Source: GCA-2686265 sp036010965
GTDB lineage: Bacteria > Planctomycetota > UBA1135 > GCA-002686595
Direction: 5' to 3'
Assembly: GCA_036010965.1 (NCBI GenBank)
Contig: DASCMO010000106.1
Location: 1 to 21,043, forward strand
DNA length: 21,043 bases
A program made the translations under genes and the position numbers. The first letter of the stretch is position 1, and each line of letters begins with the position of its first letter. The notes under the pieces were generated by a model that was given only the letters and a program-made list of their open reading frames with translations, did no database searches and had not been told where the DNA came from. Below, piece by piece: positions 14,064-21,043 of this stretch.

Positions 14064-15551
14064 ATGAGAGTTCTCCTCGTCTACACGGTTTCCGAGACCC
14101 TCCCGGCGCCGTCAAAACCCATCGCGGAGTTCATCGAGATCTCCTTCTCGGTCGCCTACCTGGGCGCCGCCCTGAAGCGCGCCGGACACGAGAGCACGCT
14201 CGTCGTGCTGCGCCACGGGCGCTTCAAGAAGGAGCTGGCGGCGGCCATCGAGAAGGCGCGACCTGATCTGGTCTGCTCCACCGCAGTGGCGACCGAGTAC
14301 CCCTTCATCGAGAAGATCGCACGCTGGACGCGAGAGCGCTGCCCCGACGCCTACCACGTGGTGGGCGGCACGCATTCGATCCTCTGCCCCGCCGAGGTCT
14401 GCGAGGGCCCCTGGGACGCCGTCTGTATCGGTGAGGGCGAGGCAGCCATCGTGGAACTGGCGGACACCCTCGAGCGTGGAGAGACGCCGCGCGGCATCGA
14501 CGGCTGGTGGATCCGGCACGGCACCGAGGTCGAGAAGAACCCGACGCGCCACTTCGAGGAGAACCTCGATGCACTCGCCATCCCCGACCGCGGCATCTGG
14601 CGCGAGTGGATCGAGGACCCGCGCAAGCACACGATCCTGATTGCCCGTGGCTGCCCGTTCCCGTGCACCTACTGCTCGAACCACGCCCTCTCGCAGACCG
14701 CCGAGGGCAAGTTCCTCCGCTTCCGTGCAGTGGAGTGCGTCATCGCCGAACTCAAGCAGGTCTGCGAGGAGTTTCCCGAGACGACCTACTGCTACTTCGA
14801 GGTCGAGACGATCACCTCCAATCGCAAGTGGGCCTTCGAGTTCGCGGAACACCTCAAGGCCTTCAATGCCCAGCGAGAGACTCCGCTGGAATTCGCGACC
14901 AACTTTCGCGTCCATCCCAAGAAGCGGTTTCTGGACTTCTTCGAGGCACTCAGGGGCGCGGGATTTTCCTATCTCCGGATCGGGATCGAGTCGGGGAGCG
15001 ACCGCATCCGCAAGGAGGTCCTCAAGCGCTACGAGTCCAACCAGGACCTGCTCAACACCTTTGAGGACGCACAGAGCGCTGGACTACAGGTCTACGCCTA
15101 CAACCTGATCGGAATCCCCGGCGAGACCCCCGAGGACTTCATGGAGACCGTGAAGATCAACCAGTCGAGCGTCATCGCCCGCAGCTACATCGGGATCTTC
15201 TACCCCTACCCCGGCACGGAACTGGCCACGGTCTGCAAGGAACGCGGGATCGTGGTCCCACCCCTCGAGGACGGGGCCGAGCGCTTCCGTGCCCGGCTCG
15301 GCCTGCCGGAGTTTCCCGACAGGCAGGTGGAGCGCCTCTTCCGCGACTTCTCCTTCCTCGTCGCCGGCGAGCAGGTCGGCTTCCTGAAACGCGCCGACGC
15401 CTTCCTGTGGCAGACGATCCGCGGCTACCCGGCACTGGAGCGCTTCGCGCGAAGATGGAGCGGCACGGGGGTCCTGTCGGGGATCCGCCGGGGCGCGGGG
15501 CATCTGCGAGGTCTGTTCCCCGGCGCGAGTTCGACCGAGACCGGCGCTTGA
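14064..15551 (+). CDS. Cobalamin-binding-domain radical SAM enzyme
   Basis: This is a 495-residue cytosolic enzyme. The N-terminal ~150 residues look like a B12-binding Rossmann-type domain (MRVLLVYTVS, AYLGAALKRAGHEST, VVGGTHSILCPAEVC, IGEGEAAIVELADTL), but the cobalamin-ligand motif DxHxxG is absent. The radical SAM core begins at ARGCPFPCTYC, with the three [4Fe-4S]-binding cysteines C197, C201 and C204. It continues with 'YFEVETITSN', 'YLRIGIESGSDRIRKEVLKR' and 'YNLIGIPGETPEDF'. The gene encodes a class-B-type radical SAM protein, a group that includes methyltransferases and ring- or carbon-skeleton-modifying enzymes of lipids, natural products and surface glycans. The reaction cannot be assigned. 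It is preceded by a possible promoter and followed after 58 nt by a GT4 gene on the same strand. It is only distantly similar to the radical SAM pair at 16867-20108. Confidence 0.9.
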   Translation: MRVLLVYTVSETLPAPSKPIAEFIEISFSVAYLGAALKRAGHESTLVVLRHGRFKKELAAAIEKARPDLVCSTAVATEYPFIEKIARWTRERCPDAYHVVGGTHSILCPAEVCEGPWDAVCIGEGEAAIVELADTLERGETPRGIDGWWIRHGTEVEKNPTRHFEENLDALAIPDRGIWREWIEDPRKHTILIARGCPFPCTYCSNHALSQTAEGKFLRFRAVECVIAELKQVCEEFPETTYCYFEVETITSNRKWAFEFAEHLKAFNAQRETPLEFATNFRVHPKKRFLDFFEALRGAGFSYLRIGIESGSDRIRKEVLKRYESNQDLLNTFEDAQSAGLQVYAYNLIGIPGETPEDFMETVKINQSSVIARSYIGIFYPYPGTELATVCKERGIVVPPLEDGAERFRARLGLPEFPDRQVERLFRDFSFLVAGEQVGFLKRADAFLWQTIRGYPALERFARRWSGTGVLSGIRRGAGHLRGLFPGASSTETGA

Positions 15552-15557
15552 ATCGGG

Positions 15558-15584
15558 TCGCGGCCCTTGAGAGCGGGCCCGCGA
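15558..15584. terminator. Hairpin between the radical SAM and GT4 genes
   Basis: TCGCGG plus CCC (15558-15566) pairs with GGG plus CCGCGA (15575-15577 and 15579-15584), with C15578 bulged and an 8-nt loop. It starts 7 nt after the stop codon at 15551. No T-run follows. The loop contains a -35-like TTGAGA. Confidence 0.4.
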
Positions 15585-15594
15585 GCCTGACAAT
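15567..15594 (+). promoter_or_regulatory. Putative sigma-70-type promoter of the GT4 gene
   Basis: TTGAGA (15567-15572) and GACAAT (15589-15594) are separated by 16 nt, matching the consensus at 5/6 and 4/6 positions. ATG 15610 lies 15 nt downstream of the -10. The -35 lies in the loop and right arm of the preceding hairpin. Confidence 0.4.
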
Positions 15595-15609
15595 ATGCGC
15601 TGAGCGGCC

Positions 15610-16881
15610 ATGCGCATCCTCTTCCTGATCGATCTCTGGGACCCCCGGATCGGCTCGTCGGTCCGGCAGATGTACCAGCACGCCGAGTGCCTGCGGGAGC
15701 GCGGCCACGAGACGGCCGTCATCTCCACCACCACCGAGCGAGCCGACTGCGGCTGGCGCACGGTCGAGGGTTGCGAGGTGTTCCTGATCCACTCCGACTA
15801 CCCGCCGCGCTTCCGGTCGTGGGTAGCCCTGCGACATCGTTCGGTCCTCGGCCCCCTGCGCGGCGCGCTCGAGAAGTTTCGGCCGGATGTCGTCCACAGC
15901 CACCTGATCCATTCGCACCTCTCCTATGCAGCCTTGAGCGAGGCGCGAGCGGTCGGAGCGGGCATCGTCTTCACCGCTCACGACTCGATGACCTTCTGCT
16001 ACCAGAAACTCGACTGCTTCCACGGCGGAGAGAAACACGACTTCGCCCGCAAGGACTACCGAGCGCACTGGTCGAAGTGCATACCCTGTCAGCGCTTTCG
16101 CTTCCGCCCGGGGCGCAACGCCGCCATCCGCGCTGTCCTCGAGGCGACCGTGGACCGATTCACGGTCGTTACCGATGAGCAGGCCGTCGCCATCCGCGCC
16201 AACGGCATCCGAGTGGACCGAACGATCAACAACGCGATCCGGATGCAGGAGCGCATGCCCACCGAGGAGGACGTCGCGACCTTCCGTATGCGCTTCGACC
16301 TCGTCGGCATGCGAACGGTCGCCATCGGCGGCCGTCTCCACGACCTCAAGGGCGTGCGGCAGGTGTTCGAGATGCTCGCCGTGCTGCGCGCGGAGTTTCC
16401 CGACCTGCGCATGCTCGCCCTGGGAAAAGAAGAGATCTATCGGGGATTCGAGCCCTACGCGGTGGAGTGCGGCGTCGATGACCTGATCGTATCGACCGGG
16501 TGGCTGGACGGCCTCGACCTGGCCTGCGCCCTGGCCGCCACGGACGTGATGCTCACGCCCTCCATCTGCTTCGAGACCTTCGGATTGATGAACCTCGAAG
16601 CGATGGAGTTCTCACGACCCGTGGTCGCCACGAGCTTTGGCGGCTGCCCCGAGGTGGTGCGCGACGGGGTGAACGGCTTCGTCGCCAACCCCTACGAGGT
16701 GCGAGCCTTCGCCGAGTGCATCGCGCGACTGTTGCGCGACCCGGCCCTGCGCGAGCAGATGGGCGTTGAAGGCCACCGGCTGCTCAAGGAGCACTTCACC
16801 ATCGAGCGCTTGACCGATGAGTTCCTCGAGGAATACGAGCTGGTCGATGCCCAGGCCCGGGCCCGCTCAGGACGGAGTTGA
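15610..16881 (+). CDS. GT4-family (GT-B fold) glycosyltransferase
   Basis: This 423-residue retaining-type glycosyltransferase would transfer a sugar from a nucleotide donor to a lipid-linked or soluble glycan acceptor at the cytosolic face. The N-terminal acceptor domain starts MRILFLIDLWDPRIGSSVRQ and contains VVHSHLIHSHLS (94-105). The donor domain has the start 'TVAIGGRLHDLKG' (236-248), the EX7E pair E322 and E330 in CFETFGLMNLE, and 'VVATSFGGCPEVVRDGVNGF'. An insert in the N-terminal domain carries four cysteines (C130, C136, C157, C160) that could bind a metal, a variation seen in some GT4 proteins. The C-terminus overlaps the 3' end of the convergent radical SAM gene by 15 nt. Its neighbours suggest surface-glycan or glycosylated-metabolite assembly. 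Confidence 0.92.
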   Translation: MRILFLIDLWDPRIGSSVRQMYQHAECLRERGHETAVISTTTERADCGWRTVEGCEVFLIHSDYPPRFRSWVALRHRSVLGPLRGALEKFRPDVVHSHLIHSHLSYAALSEARAVGAGIVFTAHDSMTFCYQKLDCFHGGEKHDFARKDYRAHWSKCIPCQRFRFRPGRNAAIRAVLEATVDRFTVVTDEQAVAIRANGIRVDRTINNAIRMQERMPTEEDVATFRMRFDLVGMRTVAIGGRLHDLKGVRQVFEMLAVLRAEFPDLRMLALGKEEIYRGFEPYAVECGVDDLIVSTGWLDGLDLACALAATDVMLTPSICFETFGLMNLEAMEFSRPVVATSFGGCPEVVRDGVNGFVANPYEVRAFAECIARLLRDPALREQMGVEGHRLLKEHFTIERLTDEFLEEYELVDAQARARSGRS

Positions 16882-18498
16882 GCGCTCGCCGTCGCGCAGG
16901 CGCGGGGCGAGGATGCTCGTCTGGTAGCCGCTCAAGCGCGCGATCCGGCGATCGGCGACGGGAGGCCGCAGCCGTCTGGTGATGGAGTCGAGGGCGGTGT
17001 ACAGACGCGCCTCCAGGCGCCCGTTGCGGTAATTCCGCTCGCGGACGCGGCGCTGGGCGCGGCGGCCCCAGAAGCCGATGCGCGGCTTGCCAAGGCCCAC
17101 GGACAGGCTCGCAAAGTGCTCGTACACCTGGCGGCGGGCCGCGACGCGCGGGGAAATCTGACCCGGCCAGGGCTCCTCCTGCACGAGGTGGTACGAACCG
17201 ACGTCGCTCCAACCTTCGAGCAATTCGGGGGGCTCGAAACCCAACTCGACCGACCGCGGGTACATGCCCGTTCCGGGGATCGGCCGGAACGGCCAGACCA
17301 TGGCACGGCAGAGGGGTGTGGAGGACGCCACGCGCTCGCACTGATCGATGGTGCGCATCATCGCCTCTTCCGTCTCGTCGGGGAACCCGATCACGTAGGT
17401 GGCCAGGGTGCAGACACCGCGCTTCGCCAAGCGCTCGACCGCGCGCTCGTTCACCTCGGGCGGGCAGTGCTTACCGATCGAGCTCATCACGCCGCTGTCT
17501 CCCGTCTCCGCCCCCAGCTGCACGCAGAACATCCCGCAGTCGCGCATGACGTCGAGAGTCTCCGGCTCATACCTCGCCACATGATCGGTCTGCATCAGGG
17601 CGTACCACCAGAAATGGTGTCCGCGGTCGATCAGGCCCTCGGCCAGCTCCTTCACGCGCTTCTGTGAGACGCCGAAGTTCGCGTCGAAGAAGCGCAGGGA
17701 ATCGAATCCCCAGCGATCGTGAAGATCGCACAGGTCATCGAGCATCCGAGCGGCGGGCATCGCCTTCCAGCGTCGGCCGCTGACCCCCGGCGAACTGCAG
17801 AACGAGCAGGGCTCGGGGCAACCGAAGCTCGAGTAGTAGGGGATGGCGAAGAAGGGCTTGTCGTGGTGTCCGGGCGGAACGACCGGTCCTTCCATCTCGC
17901 GCGCAGGCCGGCCGGCGAGTTGGCTGTCACGGTAGGGCGCGATGTCGAGCAGGTGCCAGGGGAAGTTCGTCAGCTTGTCCCAACCGACGACCGGGCGCGG
18001 CGCTGTCCTGATCACCTGACCCTCGCGCAGGAGCGCGAGGCCGGGGATCGCATCGATCGAAGTGCGCGCATCGCAGGCCCGTACGAAGTCGGCGAAGGTC
18101 AACTCCCCCTGCCCGACGCAGATGGCGTCGAAGAGGCCGGTCGCGAGGTGCATCTCGGGCGCGACGCTGGGAAACCAACCGCCGGCGATGATCGGCAGGT
18201 CCGGACAGGTCGCCTTCACGCGCCGAACGGCCTGCAGCCCGTCGGTTACCTGGTAGCCGAGGATGCTGGTCGTTCCCAGGCACAGAGCGCCCTCGCAGGC
18301 CTGGGCCAGACGCCGGTGCCCCTCTTCCGGCGGGGTCAGGTTGCCATCGATGACGACGACCTCGAAGCCCTCTTGATCGGGGATGCCGGCGATGGCGAGG
18401 ACGGAGAGCGGGAGCAGGTCGCGGCTCGCCCGCATGGCGGAGTGCGGGTCCGCCAGGTGCGGAAAGTAGAGCACGACGCGTTTGTTGCGCTGGATCAT
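16867..18498 (-). CDS. Radical SAM protein with B12-binding-like N-terminus (second of a tandem pair)
   Basis: This 543-residue protein is read from ATG 18498, which overlaps the stop of the upstream paralogue as ATGA (18498-18495), so translation is probably coupled. The N-terminal ~190 residues form a B12-binding-like domain (VVVIDGNLTPPEEGHRRL, GTTSILGYQVTDGL, IIAGGWFPSVAPEM, CVGQGELTF) without DxHxxG. The iron-sulfur motif is GCPEPCSFC, with C227, C231 and C234. Then follow 'RFFDANFGV', 'HHFWWYALMQ', 'QLGAETGDSGVM', 'YVIGFPDETEE' and 'WPFRPIPGTGMYP'. A basic C-terminal extension ends in a GYQTSIL motif shared with its paralogue. Its reaction is unknown; B12 radical SAM enzymes often methylate unactivated carbon or phosphorus. 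The 3' end overlaps the convergent GT4 gene by 15 nt. Confidence 0.9.
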   Translation of the reverse strand: MIQRNKRVVLYFPHLADPHSAMRASRDLLPLSVLAIAGIPDQEGFEVVVIDGNLTPPEEGHRRLAQACEGALCLGTTSILGYQVTDGLQAVRRVKATCPDLPIIAGGWFPSVAPEMHLATGLFDAICVGQGELTFADFVRACDARTSIDAIPGLALLREGQVIRTAPRPVVGWDKLTNFPWHLLDIAPYRDSQLAGRPAREMEGPVVPPGHHDKPFFAIPYYSSFGCPEPCSFCSSPGVSGRRWKAMPAARMLDDLCDLHDRWGFDSLRFFDANFGVSQKRVKELAEGLIDRGHHFWWYALMQTDHVARYEPETLDVMRDCGMFCVQLGAETGDSGVMSSIGKHCPPEVNERAVERLAKRGVCTLATYVIGFPDETEEAMMRTIDQCERVASSTPLCRAMVWPFRPIPGTGMYPRSVELGFEPPELLEGWSDVGSYHLVQEEPWPGQISPRVAARRQVYEHFASLSVGLGKPRIGFWGRRAQRRVRERNYRNGRLEARLYTALDSITRRLRPPVADRRIARLSGYQTSILAPRLRDGERSTPS

Positions 18499-20108
18499 GT
18501 CGGGTCGGCTCCGCCCTGCGTGTCGCGACCCGACAGGACGCTCGTCTGGTATCCGCGCCTGATCCGCCTGGGGCCCGCGCCGCGCAGGCGGCGTCCGAGA
18601 CGCTCGTAGAGGTCGAACGCCTTGGCCTCGACGGCGCCCAGACGATAGTCGCCGCTCGCGATGCGCCGCTGCGCGCGGCGTTCCCAGATGCCGTCGCGTT
18701 CGCGTGCGAGGCCCAGGGCCAGGTGCGAGTAGTGCTCGTACAGCTTTCGGCGCCGTGCCACGGTGCGCGGAATCTGCCCAGGCCACCCATCGCGCAGGTG
18801 ATAGATGCCGTCATCCGCCCAGCCCTCGAGAGTGGTCGGTGGTTCGTAGCCCAGCTTGACGGCGGGCGCGTACATCGCCGTGCCGGGAATCGGGCGAAAG
18901 GGCCAGACATTGCAGCGCGCCAGGGGAGAACGGGCGGCGATGCGCCGGGCCTCGTCCAAGGTCGCCATCATCGAGGAGCGGCTCTCGTCGGGAAAGCCGA
19001 TGATGTAGGTCATCCAGGTGCACACGCCGCGCCGGTCCATGGCCGCCGCCGCCTCGACGTTGTCGGCCTCGCCGGTGTGCTTCCCGATCTCCACCATCAT
19101 CTCCTCGTCGCCGGTCTCCGCCCCGAAGAGCGTCACGTACAGTCCGGCGTCGCGCATGGCATCGAGGGTCGATGCCTTGTAGCGAACCGCTGATCCCGAC
19201 TGCATGGTCATGTACCACCAGAAGTGGGTGTCCTGTGCGATCATGCCCTCGCTGAACTCGCGTGAACGCTTCTCCTTGACCCCCCAGTTGGCGTCGTAGA
19301 AGCGCACTGTGTCGAAACCCCAGCGCGCGTGGAGCTCGCAGAGATCGTCGACCATGCGGTCAGCCTCCATGGCCTTCCAGCGCATGCCGGAGACCTCGGG
19401 CGAGCAGCAGAAAGCGCAGGGTTCCGGGCAGCCGACGCTCGCGAAGTAGCTGATGCCGAAGAAGGGCCTGTCCGCGAAGCCGGGGGGCGCGGGCATTCGT
19501 TCCACCTCGCCCACCGGGCGCCCGGCGAGCTGTGCGGCGCGGTAGGGTTCGATATCGAGGATCTCCCAGGGGCAGTTCAGCAGCTCGTCCCAGCCGACGA
19601 CGCCGCGCGGCGCGCTGCGCACGAGCTGGCCGTCTCTCAGGAGCGCCAGCCCGGCGACCTCGTCGAGCGACGTGCCGGCGTCGATCGCCTGCACGAGCTC
19701 CCGAAACGTGATCTCGCCCTGCCCGAGGCACACGGCGTCGTAGAGGCCGCTCGCGAGCTGAAGCTCGGGCATCACGGAGGCGAACCAGCCGCCGATGACG
19801 GACGGGAGGTCGGGGTGGCGTGCCTTCACGCGCTGCGTGCAATGCAACCCGTCCGCCACCTGATAGCCCAGGATTCCGGTCGTCCCGTACAGCATGGCGC
19901 CCTCACAGGCCTCGACGACACGCCGGTGCGCCTCCTCGGCCGGATAGAGGTTGCCGTCAACGAGGACAACCTCGTAGCCGTCGCGAACGGGCCAGGCGGC
20001 GATGCTCAGGAGCGACACGGGGAGCAAGTCCTTACCGGCCGACGCGCCGGTCCGCTCGTCCGCCTGCTGGGGGAAATACAGGACTATGCGCTTGCGCTGC
20101 TGGATCAT
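18495..20108 (-). CDS. Radical SAM protein with B12-binding-like N-terminus (first of a tandem pair)
   Basis: This 537-residue protein from ATG 20108 aligns without gaps to the downstream protein over at least the first 250 residues; I count 59 identities in the first 100. The motifs are the same: VVLVDGNLYPAEEAHRRV, GILGYQVADGL, VIGGWFASVMPEL, CLGQGEITF, then GCPEPCAFCC with C227, C231 and C234. After these come 'RFYDANWGV', 'THFWWYMTMQ', 'LFGAETGDEEMM', 'YIIGFPDESRSS' and 'WPFRPIPGTAMY'. The C-terminal basic region ends with GYQTSVL. Here a Cys (C235) directly follows the third iron-sulfur ligand, where the paralogue has Ser. The pair could act in sequence on one substrate or form a heterodimer. 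The gene diverges from the carbamoyltransferase gene, with 124 nt between the starts. Confidence 0.9.
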   Translation of the reverse strand: MIQQRKRIVLYFPQQADERTGASAGKDLLPVSLLSIAAWPVRDGYEVVLVDGNLYPAEEAHRRVVEACEGAMLYGTTGILGYQVADGLHCTQRVKARHPDLPSVIGGWFASVMPELQLASGLYDAVCLGQGEITFRELVQAIDAGTSLDEVAGLALLRDGQLVRSAPRGVVGWDELLNCPWEILDIEPYRAAQLAGRPVGEVERMPAPPGFADRPFFGISYFASVGCPEPCAFCCSPEVSGMRWKAMEADRMVDDLCELHARWGFDTVRFYDANWGVKEKRSREFSEGMIAQDTHFWWYMTMQSGSAVRYKASTLDAMRDAGLYVTLFGAETGDEEMMVEIGKHTGEADNVEAAAAMDRRGVCTWMTYIIGFPDESRSSMMATLDEARRIAARSPLARCNVWPFRPIPGTAMYAPAVKLGYEPPTTLEGWADDGIYHLRDGWPGQIPRTVARRRKLYEHYSHLALGLARERDGIWERRAQRRIASGDYRLGAVEAKAFDLYERLGRRLRGAGPRRIRRGYQTSVLSGRDTQGGADPT

Positions 20109-20161
20109 GACCTGCGAGTGGAACAGGGCCTGCTCTCGTTACTCAGAGCGATCAGTCCTAG

Positions 20162-20170
20162 TTGTATCAT
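20162..20170 (+). promoter_or_regulatory. Putative -10 element in the divergent intergenic region
   Basis: TTGTATCAT (20162-20170) contains a TATCAT hexamer 62 nt before the carbamoyltransferase start. No -35 at normal spacing is visible. The 20109-20232 gap must hold the divergent promoters of this gene and of the radical SAM pair. Confidence 0.3.
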
Positions 20171-20232
20171 GCCCGTTCTGGAATGGGGCCCGGCCACGCC
20201 CACGGCGTGCGCCGACCGCCTCTCCCTCTCCA

Positions 20233-21043
20233 ATGATCGTCCTCGGCATCTTCGCCTTCGGCATGAACCCCGGCGCTTGCATCCTGCGCGACGGGGAGCT
20301 GATCGCCTTCGGAGAGGAAGAGCGCTTCACGCGCCTCAAGGGATCGCACGGAATGTTTCCCGGGCGCGCGACGGTGTCGTGCCTCCAGCAAGTGGGCATC
20401 GATCTGGGCGAAGTCGATCGGATCGCTTTTGCATGGGACGCGAAGAAGTACCCCTACCGGATGCTGGCTTCCATCACGCGGCAGTTCCTGAAGTACCGGG
20501 GGAGCGCAGCCCGCTCCAACGGCGGCAGCACATCGAATGGAAGAAAGACGGGCAACGCCAACGTCTTGACGGTGTTGCTGAACCTCCTGAAGTACTCGCC
20601 CCGGCGCCTGCTGGAGGAGACTCGCCTCGCTCTGCGCACGACCGGCTATCGCGGCGAGCTGCCGCCCATCGAGTTCGTTCCACACCATCTCTGTCACGCC
20701 TACAGCGCCTATTTCTCTAGCCCCTTCGACGATGCGCTCGTCCTGACCCTGGACGGCTCGGGCGAGGACACCTGCACACAGATCGCTCGCGGTGAAGGCG
20801 ACGACCTGCGGGTTCTCTCCGAGACACTCATCCCCCATTCCTTGGGCTGGTACTACGCCGCGTTCACGGCCTACATGGGTTTTCTTCCCTACCGCCACGA
20901 GGGGAAGTTGATGGCACTCGCCGGTCTTGGGCACGAGCGCGGCGCGGACAATCCTTGGCCCGAACGGCTACAGACGATCCTCGCGACCGATGACGGAGCC
21001 TACGAGGTGGACCCCACCTTCACGCGCTTCGGGGCCCACTCTT
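20233..21043 (+). CDS. NodU/CmcH-family carbamoyltransferase (3' end outside window)
   Basis: The frame from ATG 20233 stays open for 270 codons to the window edge, so only the N-terminal part is present (full members are about 550-600 residues). Family landmarks are clear: 'MIVLGIFAFGMNPGACILRD', FGEEERFTRLKG (26-37), the metal-binding HHLCHA (H151, H152, H155), 'LVLTLDGSGEDTC', 'GWYYAAFTAYMGFLPYRHEG' and KLMALAGLG (225-233). These enzymes transfer a carbamoyl group from carbamoyl phosphate through carbamoyl-AMP to hydroxyls of sugars (NodU) or natural products (CmcH, TobZ). The N-terminal half carries the Kae1/YrdC-type transfer chemistry. No Shine-Dalgarno site precedes the ATG, and no other in-frame start fits. 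Divergent from the radical SAM pair and near a GT4, it probably decorates the same glycan or metabolite. A shorter, Gly/Ser-rich stretch at about 90-108 looks like a loop insertion. Confidence 0.92.
   Translation, partial: MIVLGIFAFGMNPGACILRDGELIAFGEEERFTRLKGSHGMFPGRATVSCLQQVGIDLGEVDRIAFAWDAKKYPYRMLASITRQFLKYRGSAARSNGGSTSNGRKTGNANVLTVLLNLLKYSPRRLLEETRLALRTTGYRGELPPIEFVPHHLCHAYSAYFSSPFDDALVLTLDGSGEDTCTQIARGEGDDLRVLSETLIPHSLGWYYAAFTAYMGFLPYRHEGKLMALAGLGHERGADNPWPERLQTILATDDGAYEVDPTFTRFGAHS

Noticed and set aside
17719..18609. 296-codon plus-strand frame opposite the radical SAM pair
   Set aside because: Antisense to the conserved Cys motif and B12-like domain, with no motifs of its own.
19329..20720. 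463-codon plus-strand frame spanning the divergent promoter region
   Set aside because: Runs antisense to one radical SAM gene and out of frame through the start of the carbamoyltransferase, whose family motifs are clear in the other frame.

Overview
The window is 21 kb of dense, high-GC bacterial DNA with 14 protein-coding genes, two of them cut by the window ends. I see no RNA genes, insertion sequences or CRISPR arrays. The gene content points to a Gram-negative bacterium, most likely a planctomycete or a relative. The clues are an outer-membrane barrel end, a lipoprotein-like PQQ propeller of the 'WRGP...RGHSSP' type, large membrane-anchored carboxypeptidase-regulatory-like proteins, and weak or absent Shine-Dalgarno sites. 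The lineage is inferred from style, not from a marker gene.

Region 1 (1-6993, plus strand) is a rearranged cellulose-synthesis locus. It holds the C-terminal end of a beta-barrel protein, a membrane-anchored GH5 glucanase, a 1177-residue BcsA-type synthase, and a second GH5 without a signal peptide. The synthase keeps the processive GT2 motifs, the FxVTxK gating loop and a c-di-GMP-type PilZ domain. It also carries a second, degenerate PilZ-like domain, an extra membrane helix and a TPR domain. If the topology is right, the TPR scaffold that BcsC normally supplies in the periplasm is fused here to the catalytic subunit, and GH5 enzymes replace the usual GH8 BcsZ.

Region 2 (7192-10122, minus strand) is a three-gene set: an AGMO/sterol-desaturase-like membrane hydroxylase, a PQQ-type propeller protein coupled to it by a GTGA overlap, and a small exported protein made of four C-x2-C-x8-CC repeats.

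Region 3 (10216-16881, plus strand) encodes a large anchored beta-rich protein, an SGNH hydrolase fused to TPRs, a cobalamin-binding-type radical SAM enzyme and a GT4 glycosyltransferase. Region 4 (16867-20108, minus strand) is a translationally coupled pair of radical SAM paralogues that converges on the glycosyltransferase gene with a 15-nt overlap. Region 5 (20233 to the window end, plus strand) is the start of a NodU/CmcH-type carbamoyltransferase, divergent from the radical SAM pair.

Regions 3 to 5 look like part of a cluster that builds and decorates a surface glycan or a natural product (glycosyl transfer, carbamoylation, radical methylation or rearrangement, ester chemistry). Region 1 makes or exports a beta-glucan under c-di-GMP control. 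The functional link between the two halves is inference from proximity only.
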